Below, piece after piece: positions 21,167 to 33,221 of a stretch of 64,000 bases of DNA. The notes below the pieces were generated by a model. It was not told the origin of the DNA. It saw nothing but the letters and a program-made list of their open reading frames with translations, and searched no databases. Each line of letters starts with the position of its first letter. The stretch's first letter is position 1. The DNA is from Rhizomys pruinosus (taxonomy: Eukaryota > Chordata > Mammalia > Rodentia > Spalacidae), in contig VZQC01004541.1 in assembly GCA_009823505.1 (NCBI GenBank), positions 378,909 to 442,908 on the forward strand. The letters run 5' to 3'. The translations under genes and the position numbers were made by a program.

Positions 21167-24100
21167 ACACGTTTGTTCACAGGCATTTCCTGTGGTGAAT
21201 CTATGTGCACCTTCCAGGGAATAGCCCTGGGGCCACAGTGACATGGTAGCACAGGCTGGATACCTTACAGTAGCAGAGGTTCACCCTCTTAGTATGAAGG
21301 CTGAAAGCCTGAAATAGAGACATGGGCAGAGCCCCACCCCTTTTGAATGCTCGAGGAGGCCCCCTTTCTTCTTTGACTCCATCTCCACACACCTTCCTCC
21401 CTTGTTCTTCTCTATATAAATACAAGCATTGGATTTAGGGTCCCCTGATCTGAAGTGATCTCTTCCCAAGACCCTTACTTAGTTTCATGAGACCTGCATC
21501 TATTTTCAATACTGTCACATTCGCAGGTACGTGGGGGTGGGAGAGGTGGGGGGGGAGGACTATAGCAGTTCTTCAAGAAGACACACTGTAACCTTCAATA
21601 CAACCACTTGCAGACTCCTGGATGCAGGACAGGGACATGTGGGCAGAGTGCTGCCAAGCCGGCAGCTGCATGATAAGGTTATTTTTAAGCCACAGGTAGG
21701 AGGAAACTGCTGAGTCAGCACCAGTGCTCATTAGGAGCCTCAGGTCCCAGGAAGAGCCCAGGCTGGATAAATGAGCAGTCTCCCCTATCCCAGCCAGCTT
21801 AGTCTAAAACTCCACAGCAGAAAGTGACAGAAACCTTCGCTGCTGTCCTGGGAGGATGCTGAGCTGAGGATCTTTGCATTCACGTGGGAGCTTTAAGCAG
21901 GAACAAGAAAAGCAATCTCACTTATTAGACCTTGTGACAAAGGACCATCAGAGCTTCTTCTCAGCTCTGGGGATAATGAGTGGTAACTGGACCCCTTCAG
22001 CTGGACATCTCACAGCTCCCCAGTATAGCACCCTGGACAGTACCTGACAGTTCTGGGGACACAGGCAAAAGGCTCCTTGGTTACAACAGGTGGAAGAGCA
22101 GCCAGAAGACCCCAGCCAGAGCTGCCCCAGATGCCCCTGCACAGTGGCCAGCCTCAGCAGCTGTGCACACAAGGCCCTTCCAACTCACCTGGACAGCCAG
22201 GAGGAGACAGGACTCAGGTGAGTCACAGCAGACCCACACAATGACAGGTTCCAGTGACTGGACACTTCCCTTGGACATTACATGTCCACCCCCTCACTGT
22301 CCACTGTCCACATTGGGCTTTTGGGAAGCTGGAGTCGAGCAAGGTTCCCAACAGTCCCCTTCCCTGGGTGTGCACTCAGCCCAGGAAAACTGAGTCAAAG
22401 ATTCTCTGGGATACCAGAAAGGGGGTGGGATTATGGGAGACCTTCACCTTTGGGGTTAACTGGAAAGTAGAGCATTCTGGATCTTTTTAGAAACCCTGAC
22501 TCCCCAAGAGCAAGTGGTGGTGATGACCCTGAGTCTTGTCCTTCCTGGCCTGTGAATCTGGGGCTTCCCCACAGCTTGGCCCTAGGCCAGGTTTGGGTGC
22601 CAAGACCAAAGCAGGCTTTGCCCCAGATCACTGACTCCTGCTCAGAGCAGCTCAGAACGTGGTGCTCCAAAGAAACATCCAACCACCAGCGTCAGGGGTG
22701 TCTCCTAACAGATTCACTTGACTTTTTATGTTGGAAATAGGTGACATGGGTGATACTGCATGGATATCCCCCAAGCATGCGCTGTGTGGGAAAGTGGTAG
22801 AAATTCTTGGGGACCTGGGCTTAGACACAGAGACAGAACTCTCTGGACTCAGCATTGCTTAACCTGGATAAGCCAGTGTTGAGCAAACGAAAGAACTCCT
22901 TCTAGACTTCTCATTGCTCAGGCTGGACAAGCCAATGCCTACTACCTCCAAGGCTGGCCCAGCCTTTGAAGTTAGCCCAGGACCAAGGCTAACCCAGAGA
23001 CCCCACCCAGCTGGCATGGACTAGGCATGACCACTCGCATCAGCACCCTGGGCTGGCCAGCTGAATGGACACCCTCTGTTCCAGGCAGAGACAGTGGCAG
23101 ACAAGATCATCACTGTGAACTTGGACTTTACCACCTTGCCAGCCAGGAGCTGGTTCTCAACCTGCAGTGGGCACCTGGTCCCAGCCAAGGCTGGGACTTA
23201 GAGTGTCCTAAGGCTGAGTGCCAACACTACAGGTCACCAAGGGGCTGTGCTGAGACTCGGCCCTGTTGCTGGCTGGGACAGTTGGCCAGGGAACCAGCGC
23301 TACCCTCTGAGGCTATGAACCTGAAGATCTTGCTGGTAACATCCCTGTTCTGAGCAGCCAGTCCACACTGTCCTTCCAATGGGCTCTGCCAGCCTCGCCC
23401 CAGGCTCTGGATGAATAAAAGACCTGGAGAAGGCAGCCTGAGCAGCTCCAAGCTTATGCTGTGAATTTAAATCATTTCAACCTTTGACCCACCAAGAAAC
23501 AGCTCCAAAACCTCTGGCCCAGAGTAGGATGGGGAGGGAGGAAGCCTGCCCTTGACCAGTACCACCACCCTGGGTAGTAAGGAGATGCCCATGCCAGGCT
23601 CAGCTCAGACATCCACGATCAAGAGGACACTGTGAAACACCAGCCTTCCAGCCTGATGTTGTGGTTTTCTCAAATGTGACAAACGACACAAAGGACAACT
23701 GAAGATCAGAACTGAGAAGATTTTCCACCCCTGAGTTTGCAGAGAAGTAGAGAGACCACAACCTGGGGCCACTGTAGCTTGGCGGCATTTACCCTTCCCT
23801 TCAAGGCACAGGTGGACGGAGTCTCTTACTCATTCAAGCCCTCTTCTGTGTGGGGGATGTGCCTTGGGACTGCACATGTGGAAGGTACGTGCTCCAGCAC
23901 TGAACTGCATCCCAGCCGGTCAAGGCATGCTTCACCTTGGTTGGAGCATGGCCTATGAACAGGGAGCAGCTACAGACTTTGCAGGTGATCCCTCCTGGTC
24001 CCAGGAAGTGACCACCTGGCCACAGGAAGAAGGCTAAGGAGTCAGCCCCACCCAGAGAGGCAGAGGCTGGAAGGGCTAGGCTGCCGTCCCATCTTGGGTC

Positions 24101-25879
24101 TGTCCCCAGTGCCTTGGTCCATCTGCCTCTGCACGACAGCTTGTCGTTAGCAGAGCTTCCTCTGTCCTTGGAACTGAAAGGCCCAGTCCTAAAGTCTCAG
24201 AGGGATCTGTTCAAACACAGGGTGCAGTTATCAAGACATTCTTACTTCAAGCACAAGCCAGTATTTCAAGTTCATCTTGTTGCCTGTGTTTCAAATAAAA
24301 TCCTTCACAACAGCACAGTTAACAAGATTGGGAGCCCGCATTACGCTTGTGCACAGTGACATCGCCTGGCCACTCTGCCAATATCCACATACCCAGGGCA
24401 AACACCACCACCCCAGACAGAGTCCCACACCACCTTTACAAGGAGGAAACCCTGTCTAACCAGACAAGCAGGAGGAAGGGAGAGCACTGGTGTGGGAGCA
24501 GCTGGGTAGGGAGTGGGTGGGAGAGGACATATGGCAGCTTGAGAACCAAGGAGAGGGAGTCCCAGGATGAAGGCCACATGGGTCTGGGTGTCTTTTCCCA
24601 AGACAGGAACATTTTTACTCTAGGGCTTCCCAGCCAGGGCACACACTAGCTGCTCCATCGTCTCTGGGGAAAGCTCCTGTCTCCAAGGCCTATCTGCACA
24701 GGGATTTACAGCCACTGAAGGCCAGGAGCCCAGAGTCCACTAGAGTGGACTGTAATTGGACAATATATAGAGGCCAATACAAATCCTGCTCCAGGCAAAC
24801 AGGTACCAGTGAGCCACACAGAGAGCCCACCCCAGTCCGCCAGGACCCAAGGGGACAGAGCCCACCCCAGGCTCCAGTGCTCTGGGAGTAACTGGCGTGA
24901 TCTTAGGGCACCTCAGAGACCCTCAGGTCAGTATCTCAGGGCAGCCTTTGGACCCGCCAACCCCACCCCATGGCTTGCCCTGCTCAGTAAAGCTCCTAGC
25001 CCCAGGCCCCATCCAGCTTCACAGAGGGTTTCCTGGTCATAGAAAAGGTCTGGAATTTGCTTACACACATGCAGAGACTTCTCTGGGAGGCTGTCCTGCA
25101 GTGCACCCCATGCTTGCTCAGCACCCACTGAACACATACTGTATGCCAGGCTAGTGCAGAAAACTCAGGTGGAAACCAACCATGTGGCAGAAGCTGGAAC
25201 AGATAGACTATGACATCACTAGCAGAGAAGTAAGCAGGATCGAGCCAGGCCTGAGGGACAGGATGAGTGGGGGCATCCGTCCCTCCTCTCCCCAGGACAA
25301 ATCCCAGCAGGGATGCTTTCCTTGTCTGTCTGTGTCACAAAACAAAGGACTGTTTCGGGGAGATGCAAACATTTAAATTGTTCATTTTGTGTATTTTTGT
25401 CATGATATTATTCCTGGGGAGATGTGTACTTACCCCAGAGAGGAAACCAACATGGACCAGAGCAAGGGTACCCCACAGTTCATCTTAGTGGACCAATGAA
25501 TTATATTGGGGTCACCTACAAAAGTGGAAGTGAGGGGTAATTTACAGGGGTAGAAATGACTCAAAGCAGCTGTGTCACCAAACGCCCACCCCAGCATAGG
25601 TGACAGTTCATGAAAGCTGGAAAGCTGCAGGCAGTAGGTGTCTCTTCCAGGGCAGCCCAGGGGTCCTTAGGGCCTACACTTACTTGCTTTGGGAGTGAGG
25701 GGCTAGCGAATCTCAACAGTGTCAGGACTTTGAACATCCTACTGTCTTACCCTGGAGGAAGCTTCCACACAACATCACTTAACATTTACAACCAATGTGC
25801 GTGTGTCACAGTGCTGCTTTATTGGAATCTACTGAAAATCTAAAGAAAAGATCTGAGCAGAACCTTCAGAAATTACAGA
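21167..25879. other. 4.7 kb without recognised genes or repeats
   Basis: The least repetitive part of the window. Open frames are short (at most about 137 codons), overlap on both strands and match no family I recognise. There are no paired splice sites around a conserved peptide and no CpG island. Old unrecognised repeats or distal regulatory DNA are possible; the sequence alone does not decide. Confidence 0.5.
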
Positions 25880-26183
25880 TCTGGGGTGATGGCTCAGTCA
25901 GCAAAGTGCCTCTCAAGATGAGGGCCTGAGTTCTATCACTAGCACCTACTTTTAAAAGATCCAGGCATACTGTACATCCAATTGCTTGTGCTTTGTTAGT
26001 ATGACTAAAAAGGTATCACTGGAAAAGCTGTCAACCCATGACGGGAAACAACCTGAACAGACTAGCGTCCAAAATGACAACTCCAAAGAAAGTAAACTGT
26101 TTTCTTCTCACCCACTTGTGCCCCTTTCCCAGAGCCCAGGGAACAAATTGAGGAAGAGGAAGCATGGTAGAATGTAAGGGCTG

Positions 26184-26184
26184 N
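26184..26184. other. Single unresolved base at a join
   Basis: This N interrupts L1 3' UTR text (expected to continue as at 31188) and is followed directly by a B2 piece that is part of an exact duplication. Confidence 0.75.
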
Positions 26185-26885
26185 GCAGTTAAGAGCACCC
26201 ACTGGTCTTGCAGAGGACCCGGGTTCAATTCCCAACACCCACATGGTGGCTAAGAACCATCTTTAACTCAAGGTCCAGGGGAATCTGACGCCCTCTTTGG
26301 ACCTTTGCAGCACTGCATGACACAGGTGCACCTACCTACATGCAGACAGTGCATTCATACACATAAAATAAAAATTAAATTAAAAATTAAAAAAATATAG
26401 AATGAGCCGGGTGTAGCGGCGCATGCCTTTAATCCTAGCACTTGGGAGGCAGGTCTTTGTGAGTTCAAAGTCAGCCTGGTCTACAGAGTGAATTCCAGGG
26501 CAGCTGGGAATACAGGGAGACTCTGTCTCAAAAAGAACAAAAAAGAAAAGATAGAATGCATGAAATTATTTCAATATTTTTGAGCATCTACTGGGGTTTC
26601 TGCCTCTTCAGAGTGTAGACTGCCATTGTTGGACTACCCAGGCTGTATCATGGAGACCAGTACAGGAGGATCAAGATAGGACATGGTGTTTACTGTACCT
26701 TATTTGGTGAGCTTTGCAGGTAAATGGATGGATCTAGAAGATATCATGCTAAGTGAAGTAACACAGTCCCAGAAAAACAAATGACAAATGGTATCCCATT
26801 TGTGGATGCTAGCACCAAGTACCTAGTTGTAAGGCAAACTAAGCAATGTTAATGTTATGTTCCTTGTGATCTGAAAACAACTGTG
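26185..26885. repeat. 701-bp exact direct duplication, copy 1
   Basis: Identical by eye to 28040-28740 (offset 1855). It contains a 5'-truncated B2 (26185-26395), a B1 (26403-26545) and the start of an L1 ORF2 end (26706 on). It ends where the two texts diverge after AACAACTGTG. Confidence 0.9.
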
Positions 26886-27120
26886 ATATTATATTGTAGG
26901 ATCCCTTAAAAATAAACAAATAATAATAATAATTAAAAAATAAAATAAAATAAAATAAAAATAAAAGATCCAGGCATAGCAGAGTGCACCTGTAACCCCA
27001 GCGCCAGGGACTCAGAGTCAGGAGGCTCTCTGGAGCCCACTGGTCTGACCTAGACAAACCAGCAAGCTGGGGTCAGTGAGAGACTCTGTCTCAAAAATAA
27101 GCTGACACATAATCTATGGC

Positions 27121-27124
<4 letters not shown>

Positions 27125-27169
<45 letters not shown>
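27125..27169. repeat. (CA)n microsatellite
   Basis: About 22 uninterrupted CA units at the 3' end of the B4. Confidence 0.95.
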
Positions 27170-27170
<1 letters not shown>

Positions 27171-27179
27171 ACAAATTTC

Positions 27180-27840
27180 AGTTGGCCGAGGCAGTTTCTG
27201 GGGTTTTGGCTATCAGGCAGTCAAAGTAAGATTGGAGACAGTGCTAGAGGAGGGATGGTGGCCTCCAAAGCCAAAACTTACCACAGAACTTTTCCGGCTG
27301 TGAGGGGAGAAAAGGCATTAGTGTTCTTACCCAGTGCTAATCCTCCGTTCTAAGCTCTGACCTATGAGGCAAGATGAACCCCTGGCACAATAGTGGCAAG
27401 ACTACCCACAAGGTAAACAACCACTCTCTTGATTGGATTTGATACCTGTTCCACGGGAGGGGAACTATGTTATTGTTTTGCTAATTGACCACATCAAACT
27501 CCCTTCTAAATGATTATGTCTGTATACATAGATTTGTGCTACTCTCAACCCTGGTCAGAGAAGCTTCACAAAGCTCAGTGGTAGAGGGTAACACCAAGAC
27601 TGCTCACTGTTCAAGTGCTCAGCAAGACCTGCACAGGATCAAACAAACCAAATTTCCATAATGCAGGGGGAGGGACTCCGAAGACCCCACCCTTAACTAA
27701 AAGGAGCTACAGAAAATTGATGGATGCTGGGGACGGAGTCAGATGGTTTACAGGCAGGTTGTTCCTGTCCCAGTGGGTGATCCCATGCTGTGTATATACA
27801 GACATGATTGATTGGACTCAATGGGTTACTTTAAAAAAAA
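27180..27840 (+). mobile_element. Ancient L1 3' UTR remnant (tentative)
   Basis: Contains blocks that I associate with old rodent L1 3' UTRs: GACCTGCACAGGATCAAAC, GGGGGAGGGACTCCGAAGAC with CCCCACCC, and a terminal TGGGTTACTTTAAAA tail. It is diverged and non-coding. The assignment rests on these short blocks only. Confidence 0.4.
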
Positions 27841-27852
27841 AAGATAGAATGA

Positions 27853-28019
27853 TAGCCGGGCGTGGTGGCGCACGCCTTTAATCCTAGCATTTGGGAGGCA
27901 GAGGCAGGCGGATCTTTGTGAGTTCAAGGCCAGCCTGGTCTACAGAGTGAGTTCCAGGACAGCTGGGGCTACAGGGAGACCCTGTCTCGAAAAGACTAAA
28001 AAAAAAAAAAAAAAAAAAA
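27853..28019 (+). mobile_element. B1 SINE, young copy
   Basis: Near-consensus B1 (GCCGGGCGTGGTGGCGCACG) with a 27-A tail. The 11-bp duplication AGATAGAATGA lies at 27842-27852 and 28020-28030. Confidence 0.95.
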
Positions 28020-28030
28020 AGATAGAATGA

Positions 28031-28257
28031 GATGGCTCAGCAGTTAAGAGCACCCACTGGTCTTGCAGAGGACCCGGGTTCAATTCCCAACACCCACATG
28101 GTGGCTAAGAACCATCTTTAACTCAAGGTCCAGGGGAATCTGACGCCCTCTTTGGACCTTTGCAGCACTGCATGACACAGGTGCACCTACCTACATGCAG
28201 ACAGTGCATTCATACACATAAAATAAAAATTAAATTAAAAATTAAAAAAATATAGAA
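28031..28257 (+). mobile_element. B2 SINE, 5'-truncated
   Basis: B2 from GATGGCTCAGCAGTTAAGAG to its A/T-rich tail. It starts the second copy of the 701-bp duplication. Confidence 0.88.
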
Positions 28258-28740
28258 TGAGCCGGGTGTAGCGGCGCATGCCTTTAATCCTAGCACTTGG
28301 GAGGCAGGTCTTTGTGAGTTCAAAGTCAGCCTGGTCTACAGAGTGAATTCCAGGGCAGCTGGGAATACAGGGAGACTCTGTCTCAAAAAGAACAAAAAAG
28401 AAAAGATAGAATGCATGAAATTATTTCAATATTTTTGAGCATCTACTGGGGTTTCTGCCTCTTCAGAGTGTAGACTGCCATTGTTGGACTACCCAGGCTG
28501 TATCATGGAGACCAGTACAGGAGGATCAAGATAGGACATGGTGTTTACTGTACCTTATTTGGTGAGCTTTGCAGGTAAATGGATGGATCTAGAAGATATC
28601 ATGCTAAGTGAAGTAACACAGTCCCAGAAAAACAAATGACAAATGGTATCCCATTTGTGGATGCTAGCACCAAGTACCTAGTTGTAAGGCAAACTAAGCA
28701 ATGTTAATGTTATGTTCCTTGTGATCTGAAAACAACTGTG
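28040..28740. repeat. 701-bp exact direct duplication, copy 2
   Basis: Same content as 26185-26885 with no difference seen. Here both flanks read through naturally: the B2 continues upstream and the L1 3' end continues downstream to 29130. This is probably the genuine locus. Confidence 0.9.
28258..28400 (+). mobile_element. B1 SINE
   Basis: B1 (GCCGGGTGTAGCGGCGCATG) with a short deletion after GGGAGGCAG. Confidence 0.9.
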
Positions 28741-29130
28741 CTCTTTTATTGTGAATCCCTTAACGGGTTCTAGAATTAAGCATGACATCTTGCAGCCTAA
28801 TAAAAAAAGAAGAAAAATAAATCACAAGCTGAAGATGCTAAAAGATATATGTGGCATTCATATATGCATATTTTGGAGTGATGCAAATTGGAAGGAACAA
28901 CAACAACAACAAAGACTGGGTCAAAGAACTGACTGAAATGATGAACTGCTCAAAACAGTAAACTTCTGCATCAAAAATATTAAAAGAGACTGAGGAAAAA
29001 GATGAAAAACATGTTTGGAAGAATGCATGAGCTCTGGTGGTGAGGGGCAAGGAACATGGAATGGGTCTAGACTTGATTGGAAATTTTGTATGAAATGTAC
29101 AATGCTTCAATAAAAATTGGCTTTGTATAA
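28560..29130 (+). mobile_element. L1 ORF2 end and short 3' UTR
   Basis: From the last ORF2 codons (GAAGTAACACAGTCCCAGAA) through the 3' UTR to CAATAAAAATTGG. The same end is shared with 1640-1850 and 53940-54093. Confidence 0.85.
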
Positions 29131-29135
29131 TAAAA

Positions 29136-29525
29136 AGGAGGAGCTGGAGAGATGTCTCAGTGGTTAGGGGCAGTGGCTGCTCTTGTAGAGGTCCCACGTG
29201 CTATGCCCAGCACCCACATGGCAACTTGCAACCATCTAGAGCTCCAGTTCCAAGGGGTCTGACACCCTCTCCTAATTTTTTTTTTCTTTTTCAGACAGGG
29301 TCTCCCTTTAATCCCAGCTGGCCTAGACCTCGCTATGTAGACCAGGCTGGCCTTGAACTCACAGAGATCTGCCTACCTCTGCCTCCCAAGTGCTGGGATT
29401 AAAGGCATGTGCCACCACACCCAGCTTGACACCCTCTTCTAACTTCTGTGGGCATTGCGCAACAAAGGTGCATTCACATACATGCAGGCAATACACTCAA
29501 ACACATAAAATTTTTAAAATGAATA
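29136..29525 (+). mobile_element. B2 SINE interrupted by a B1
   Basis: B2 from GGAGCTGGAGAGATG to its A-rich end. The block TGACACCCTCTCCTAA (about 29261) recurs as TGACACCCTCTTCTAA (about 29427) around the nested B1, as a target-site duplication. Confidence 0.9.
29277..29425 (-). mobile_element. B1 SINE nested in B2
   Basis: Antisense, near-complete B1 (CAGACAGGGTCTCCC to CACCACACCCAGC). Confidence 0.92.
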
Positions 29526-29592
29526 AAATATTTTTCAATAAAAAAAAGGTGACATGAAGTTTAGAGAGAAACATTTTAGGGGGAAAGAAGGG

Positions 29593-29751
29593 TAAATTGG
29601 AGGGAGGGTGGGGTGGGTGTGGTCATGACATGCTATATACATGTTTGTAAATTGGAGGGAGGGGTGGGGTGGGTGTGGTCATGACACACTACATGTATGT
29701 AAATTGGAGGGAGGGGTGGGTGTGGTCATGACACACTATATACATGTTTGT
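29593..29751. repeat. 52-55-bp minisatellite, 3 copies
   Basis: Units starting TAAATTGGAGGGAGGG at 29593, 29648 and 29700. Two more copies lie at 31411-31521 beyond an L1 fragment, so one array was split. Confidence 0.9.
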
Positions 29752-31410
29752 AATGAAATTTACACCTTGATTCCTGCCTATAGGTATGTGTACTACAACT
29801 ACTGCCTTTTTGAGACTCATGGGTCAAAAAATAAAAACTTAGAATTTAAAAAAAAGGGGGATACAGTTATATATTAAAACTTTTTGCCAAAAATTTTTCA
29901 ATTTAATCTTAAAACTAACTATGGGGAAAAGATTTGTATGTTCCCACAGGTCAAAACGTCACCAACTTAATGGCTGAGAAAGAAAAGATACAGACTTGCA
30001 TTGTGTAGGATGTACCAAGAAATACCAGCAGAGAAGTTGGCCCATCTAAGCATTAAAAGGAGGAAAAACCTCAGACTGCTACAGGCATCAAACATCTCTG
30101 TGGATCCTATTTGTAACAACTGTTTATAATGAGTCCTAATGAACCTTACCTTCTAGGTGCCGCAAAGTTTTAATATGAGAGACTTTCTTACCTCTTTTTC
30201 ATAGAACAAAGAAAAATATGATGGTAATGAAGCCAATCTCTAACTGTAAATTAAAGCTGACTGTTATAGAGGTTATCTCTTATAAAACCAGTAAAAACTG
30301 CTTTCTTTAATTGACTAATAGACATAGGAACTGTGAAAAGGATTATTCTCTATTCAGAACCAAATATAATACTAGAGCCTTTTTAAGCTGTGCAAGCAAA
30401 ATGTATTAATACAGGAGAGCTCTGATATCAGCAATGGATTATTCTGCCAAGGAGATGTTGTCCAGGGGATCCAAGCCCCCCAAAAGGTAAAGGTTTCTTG
30501 CCTGTAAACTAGGATACCTGCAAGAAGAGAGGCAGTAAGGCCCTGCTGTTGAAGACCTGATGTAAGCATGGGAAAGATGTACTGAGACCACACTTGCAAG
30601 TGTACAGTTGGTCACTGGAATGCCAGAGAGTGTTACCAAAGGCCACTAAATCAATAAAGCAAATATTTGTCTCCTTGAATCAAGCAAGACTCCTCTGTCA
30701 GCATCAGCTACACCTCACCTGCCTGGAAATACTGTGCAGCAGTGGCAGCCATATGTCTGTATATCCCAAATCTAACTGGCTCTCTCCTTGGAGGAATAAC
30801 TCATGGCTGATGCCACAAGCTTACATCCTCTAGTGGTTAAGAGATGTTATAAGCCACATTAAGACCCTGTCATATTTAATAGAAAAAAACATAATTCATG
30901 GATTAGCATACCATCCAAACATCTGTCTATACCAAAGTAACTTACCATAATAATTAGTACTGTTTAAGTATATATATATCTAATTGCCTGTACTTCATTA
31001 GTAGGATTGAAAGGTTATTCCTGAACAAACTGTCAGCCCATGAAAAGAAACAGCCAGAACTGGTCAGAGTCCAAAACGACATCTCCAGAGAAAGTAGACT
31101 CCTTTGCTTCTTGTCCACCTGTGCCCCTTTTCTAAGCCTAGGGAACAATCTGCAGAAGAGGGGGCATGGTAGAATGTAAGGGCTGCGATTGGGGTGAATG
31201 GTGAAACTACAGCAATATAGACTGGACACTTATTTGATCAACTTGACTGTACATACAAGCCTCTCCAGCTGGATGGTGGGAGCCTTGGGCTGTGTGGGTT
31301 TGGGCATAGCTGCTTGCAAATTGGTTTTACATGAAGGATGCTTGTACTCAAAACTTATTACTTATTGTTAAAAAAATGAAATGAAAGTAAATGTAAAAAA
31401 TAAAATAAAA
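29752..31410 (+). mobile_element. L1 long-type 3' UTR fragment
   Basis: From 29830 on it matches 52280-53940, the 3' UTR of the L1 at 46000-54093, over about 1.5 kb in the same order. It ends in an A-rich tail (31370-31410) directly before minisatellite units. The copy is 5'-truncated, non-coding and cleaner than its relative. The 5' junction is uncertain. Confidence 0.75.
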
Positions 31411-31521
31411 TAAATTGGAGGGAGGAGTAGGGTGGGTGTGGTCATGACACACCATATACATGTATGTAAATTTGAGGGAGGGGTGGGGTGGATGTGTTCA
31501 TGATACACTATATACATGTAT
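31411..31521. repeat. 55-bp minisatellite, 2 copies
   Basis: Units at 31411 and 31467 of the same family as 29593-29751. Confidence 0.9.
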
Positions 31522-32895
31522 GTAATTTTCAAAGAACAAATAAATACATACTTATGTTACCATGGGATCCCTCAATGCTGGGCCAATATCTGTGCTCCAA
31601 AAAGTAGAAGCAGAGACCCAAACAGGTAAAGCAGCTACAGCCAGAGCCAAAGCAGGAGCACACCCTGTGCTGTGGCACGCTGTGCCGTGGACACAGGGCT
31701 TCTCCCTCTGCAGCCTTGACTCACAGGTGGCCCTCCAGATTCTCACACCTGATCTTGTCACTCTCTACTTACACGCCAGGCCCTGCCTGGTTTCCAGAGC
31801 CACGGGGAAAACTTCCATAATGTGGGGCCTCTCTGCATAGCACAAATTCCTATCCCCAAACTGAGGGCTCAGGTAGGGGTCCTTCAGTTTAGCAGAGGAA
31901 CCTGAATGTCTCTGCTGAAAGAGTCAAGTCAATAGGAATGAGTCCAGACCACGCCAATGCGCAGTCACTGGGTCACAGAACACAGAGCTGCTGCTGAGGG
32001 TCGCTGTCATAAGTATGATGTCAGAAACTGATCCCCACATTGGGGAAGGAGCTGGACCATAAAAACGGGCCAGGAGTAAAGGCAGGACACATGCGCTGTC
32101 TACCCCCCAGTGTCTAGTCCTCCATCATAAGAGGACTTCTGTTGACTACCTCCTCCCCTCCACACTGTCACACACATCTGCTCTTAGTGCTTTATGAAGA
32201 AGCATCTAACCTCCAGACGACACTCTCAAGCCCACAGAGAGGCACCATCAGGAGTCCATGGAGGATGGAAGCTGTCATCAGGTTTGCTGTTTAAGGTGGC
32301 CTGGGCCTGAGGCCCATTTGCAACATTAAGATGTTTTGGTCAGATCAGAGTCTTTTCGGCTCCCAGCTGTCACTGAGCCAGGTTGCCCGGCAGCTGCCAC
32401 ATCTGATTAAACTGTGATGTATTGAGCCTGACGTGGCAGCACCAGCCTGTTAGCACTGGTGATGAGGAAGCCAGTGATCCAGAAAGAAGGACAGCCAGGC
32501 ACCCTGCTCTTTTTATACCACTCCTCTGCAGTCAGGGAGTGTGACTGGCTGCATCTCTGCTGCGTGTGAATATTATGTTAAAACTAGCGGTCATGAGGGA
32601 AGAGGTCCAGGCAGAGCCCTGTCCTTCAGATCCCTCTTTGTCCTGCCTCTGGGGTATTCTTGTTATTTTAGTGGTAAGAAGGACTGCTTTTGCTAATGAG
32701 ACAGTAGAGGCAGGAAGGCACAGGTCTCTGGATCCAGCATGGTATCACAGCAGCTGGGTATCGAGCAGGGGAGAACCAGGAGCCATCTGTCACAGCAGCA
32801 CAGCTTGAGACCACTGGGCAGGTCACACCCACAGTTAAGAGCCAAGAGAAATTAAGTGTGCATGCTCACCTACCTGCTCCCTGAGTGACTGCTCT
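31522..32895. other. Unassigned sequence, no gene seen
   Basis: No recognised repeat, RNA or coding motif. The longest open frame (31562-31840) resembles nothing I know. Confidence 0.5.
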
Positions 32896-33130
32896 ACTCT
32901 TTTTAAATTTTTTATTTTATTACTTTATTTTATGTGTATAACTATTTTGTCTACATGTATGTAAGTACACCACATGCATATAGTACCCACAAAGGCCAGA
33001 AGAGGCCATCATATCCCCTGGTACTGGAGTTAGAGATGGTTGTTAGCCACTATGTAGGTGCTGAAATGTCACCCTGGTCCTCTGCAAGACTGGCCACTGC
33101 TCTTAATTGGAGAGCCTTCTCTCCAGCCCC
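32896..33130 (-). mobile_element. B2 SINE, older copy
   Basis: Antisense B2 ending in TCTCTCCAGCCCC, diverged. Confidence 0.85.
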
Positions 33131-33171
33131 AATTTCTCCACTTTTATACAGTTCCCTCCCCCTATGAGTGA

Positions 33172-33221
33172 CTCCCACTGTGAGTGACTGTCACCTAGGA
33201 AACAGTCACTCACAGTGGGAG
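33172..33221. other. Perfect 20-bp stem hairpin
   Basis: 33172-33191 and 33202-33221 are exact reverse complements (core CCCACTGTGAGTGACTGT) around the 10-base loop CACCTAGGAA. It sits at the edge of an unnamed minus-strand repeat. There is no T-run signature or gene beside it, so a terminator role is not supported. Confidence 0.9.

Larger units (their letters stand above)
25970..26962 (+). mobile_element. L1-type insertion in the B4, internally disrupted
   Basis: The left part (25970-26183) is L1 3' UTR, matching 30975-31187 and 53530-53740. The right part (from about 26706) is the L1 ORF2 end and 3' end with an A/T-rich tail. The exact target-site duplication and tail show insertion by target-primed reverse transcription. 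Between the parts, from the N at 26184 to 26885, lies a copy of 28040-28740, so the original interior is probably missing. Confidence 0.8.
25881..27110 (+). mobile_element. B4-type SINE split by an insertion
   Basis: An ID/B1-like dimer of the B4 type: the ID-like half at 25881-25969 (GATGGCTCAGTCAGCAAAGTG) and the B1-like half at 26979-27110. Between them lies an insertion flanked by an exact 16-bp repeat, AAAAGATCCAGGCATA, at 25954-25969 and 26963-26978. Confidence 0.85.

Noticed and set aside
21980..22393. 137-codon plus-strand frame
   Set aside because: Low-complexity composition, competing frames on the other strand, no known domain.
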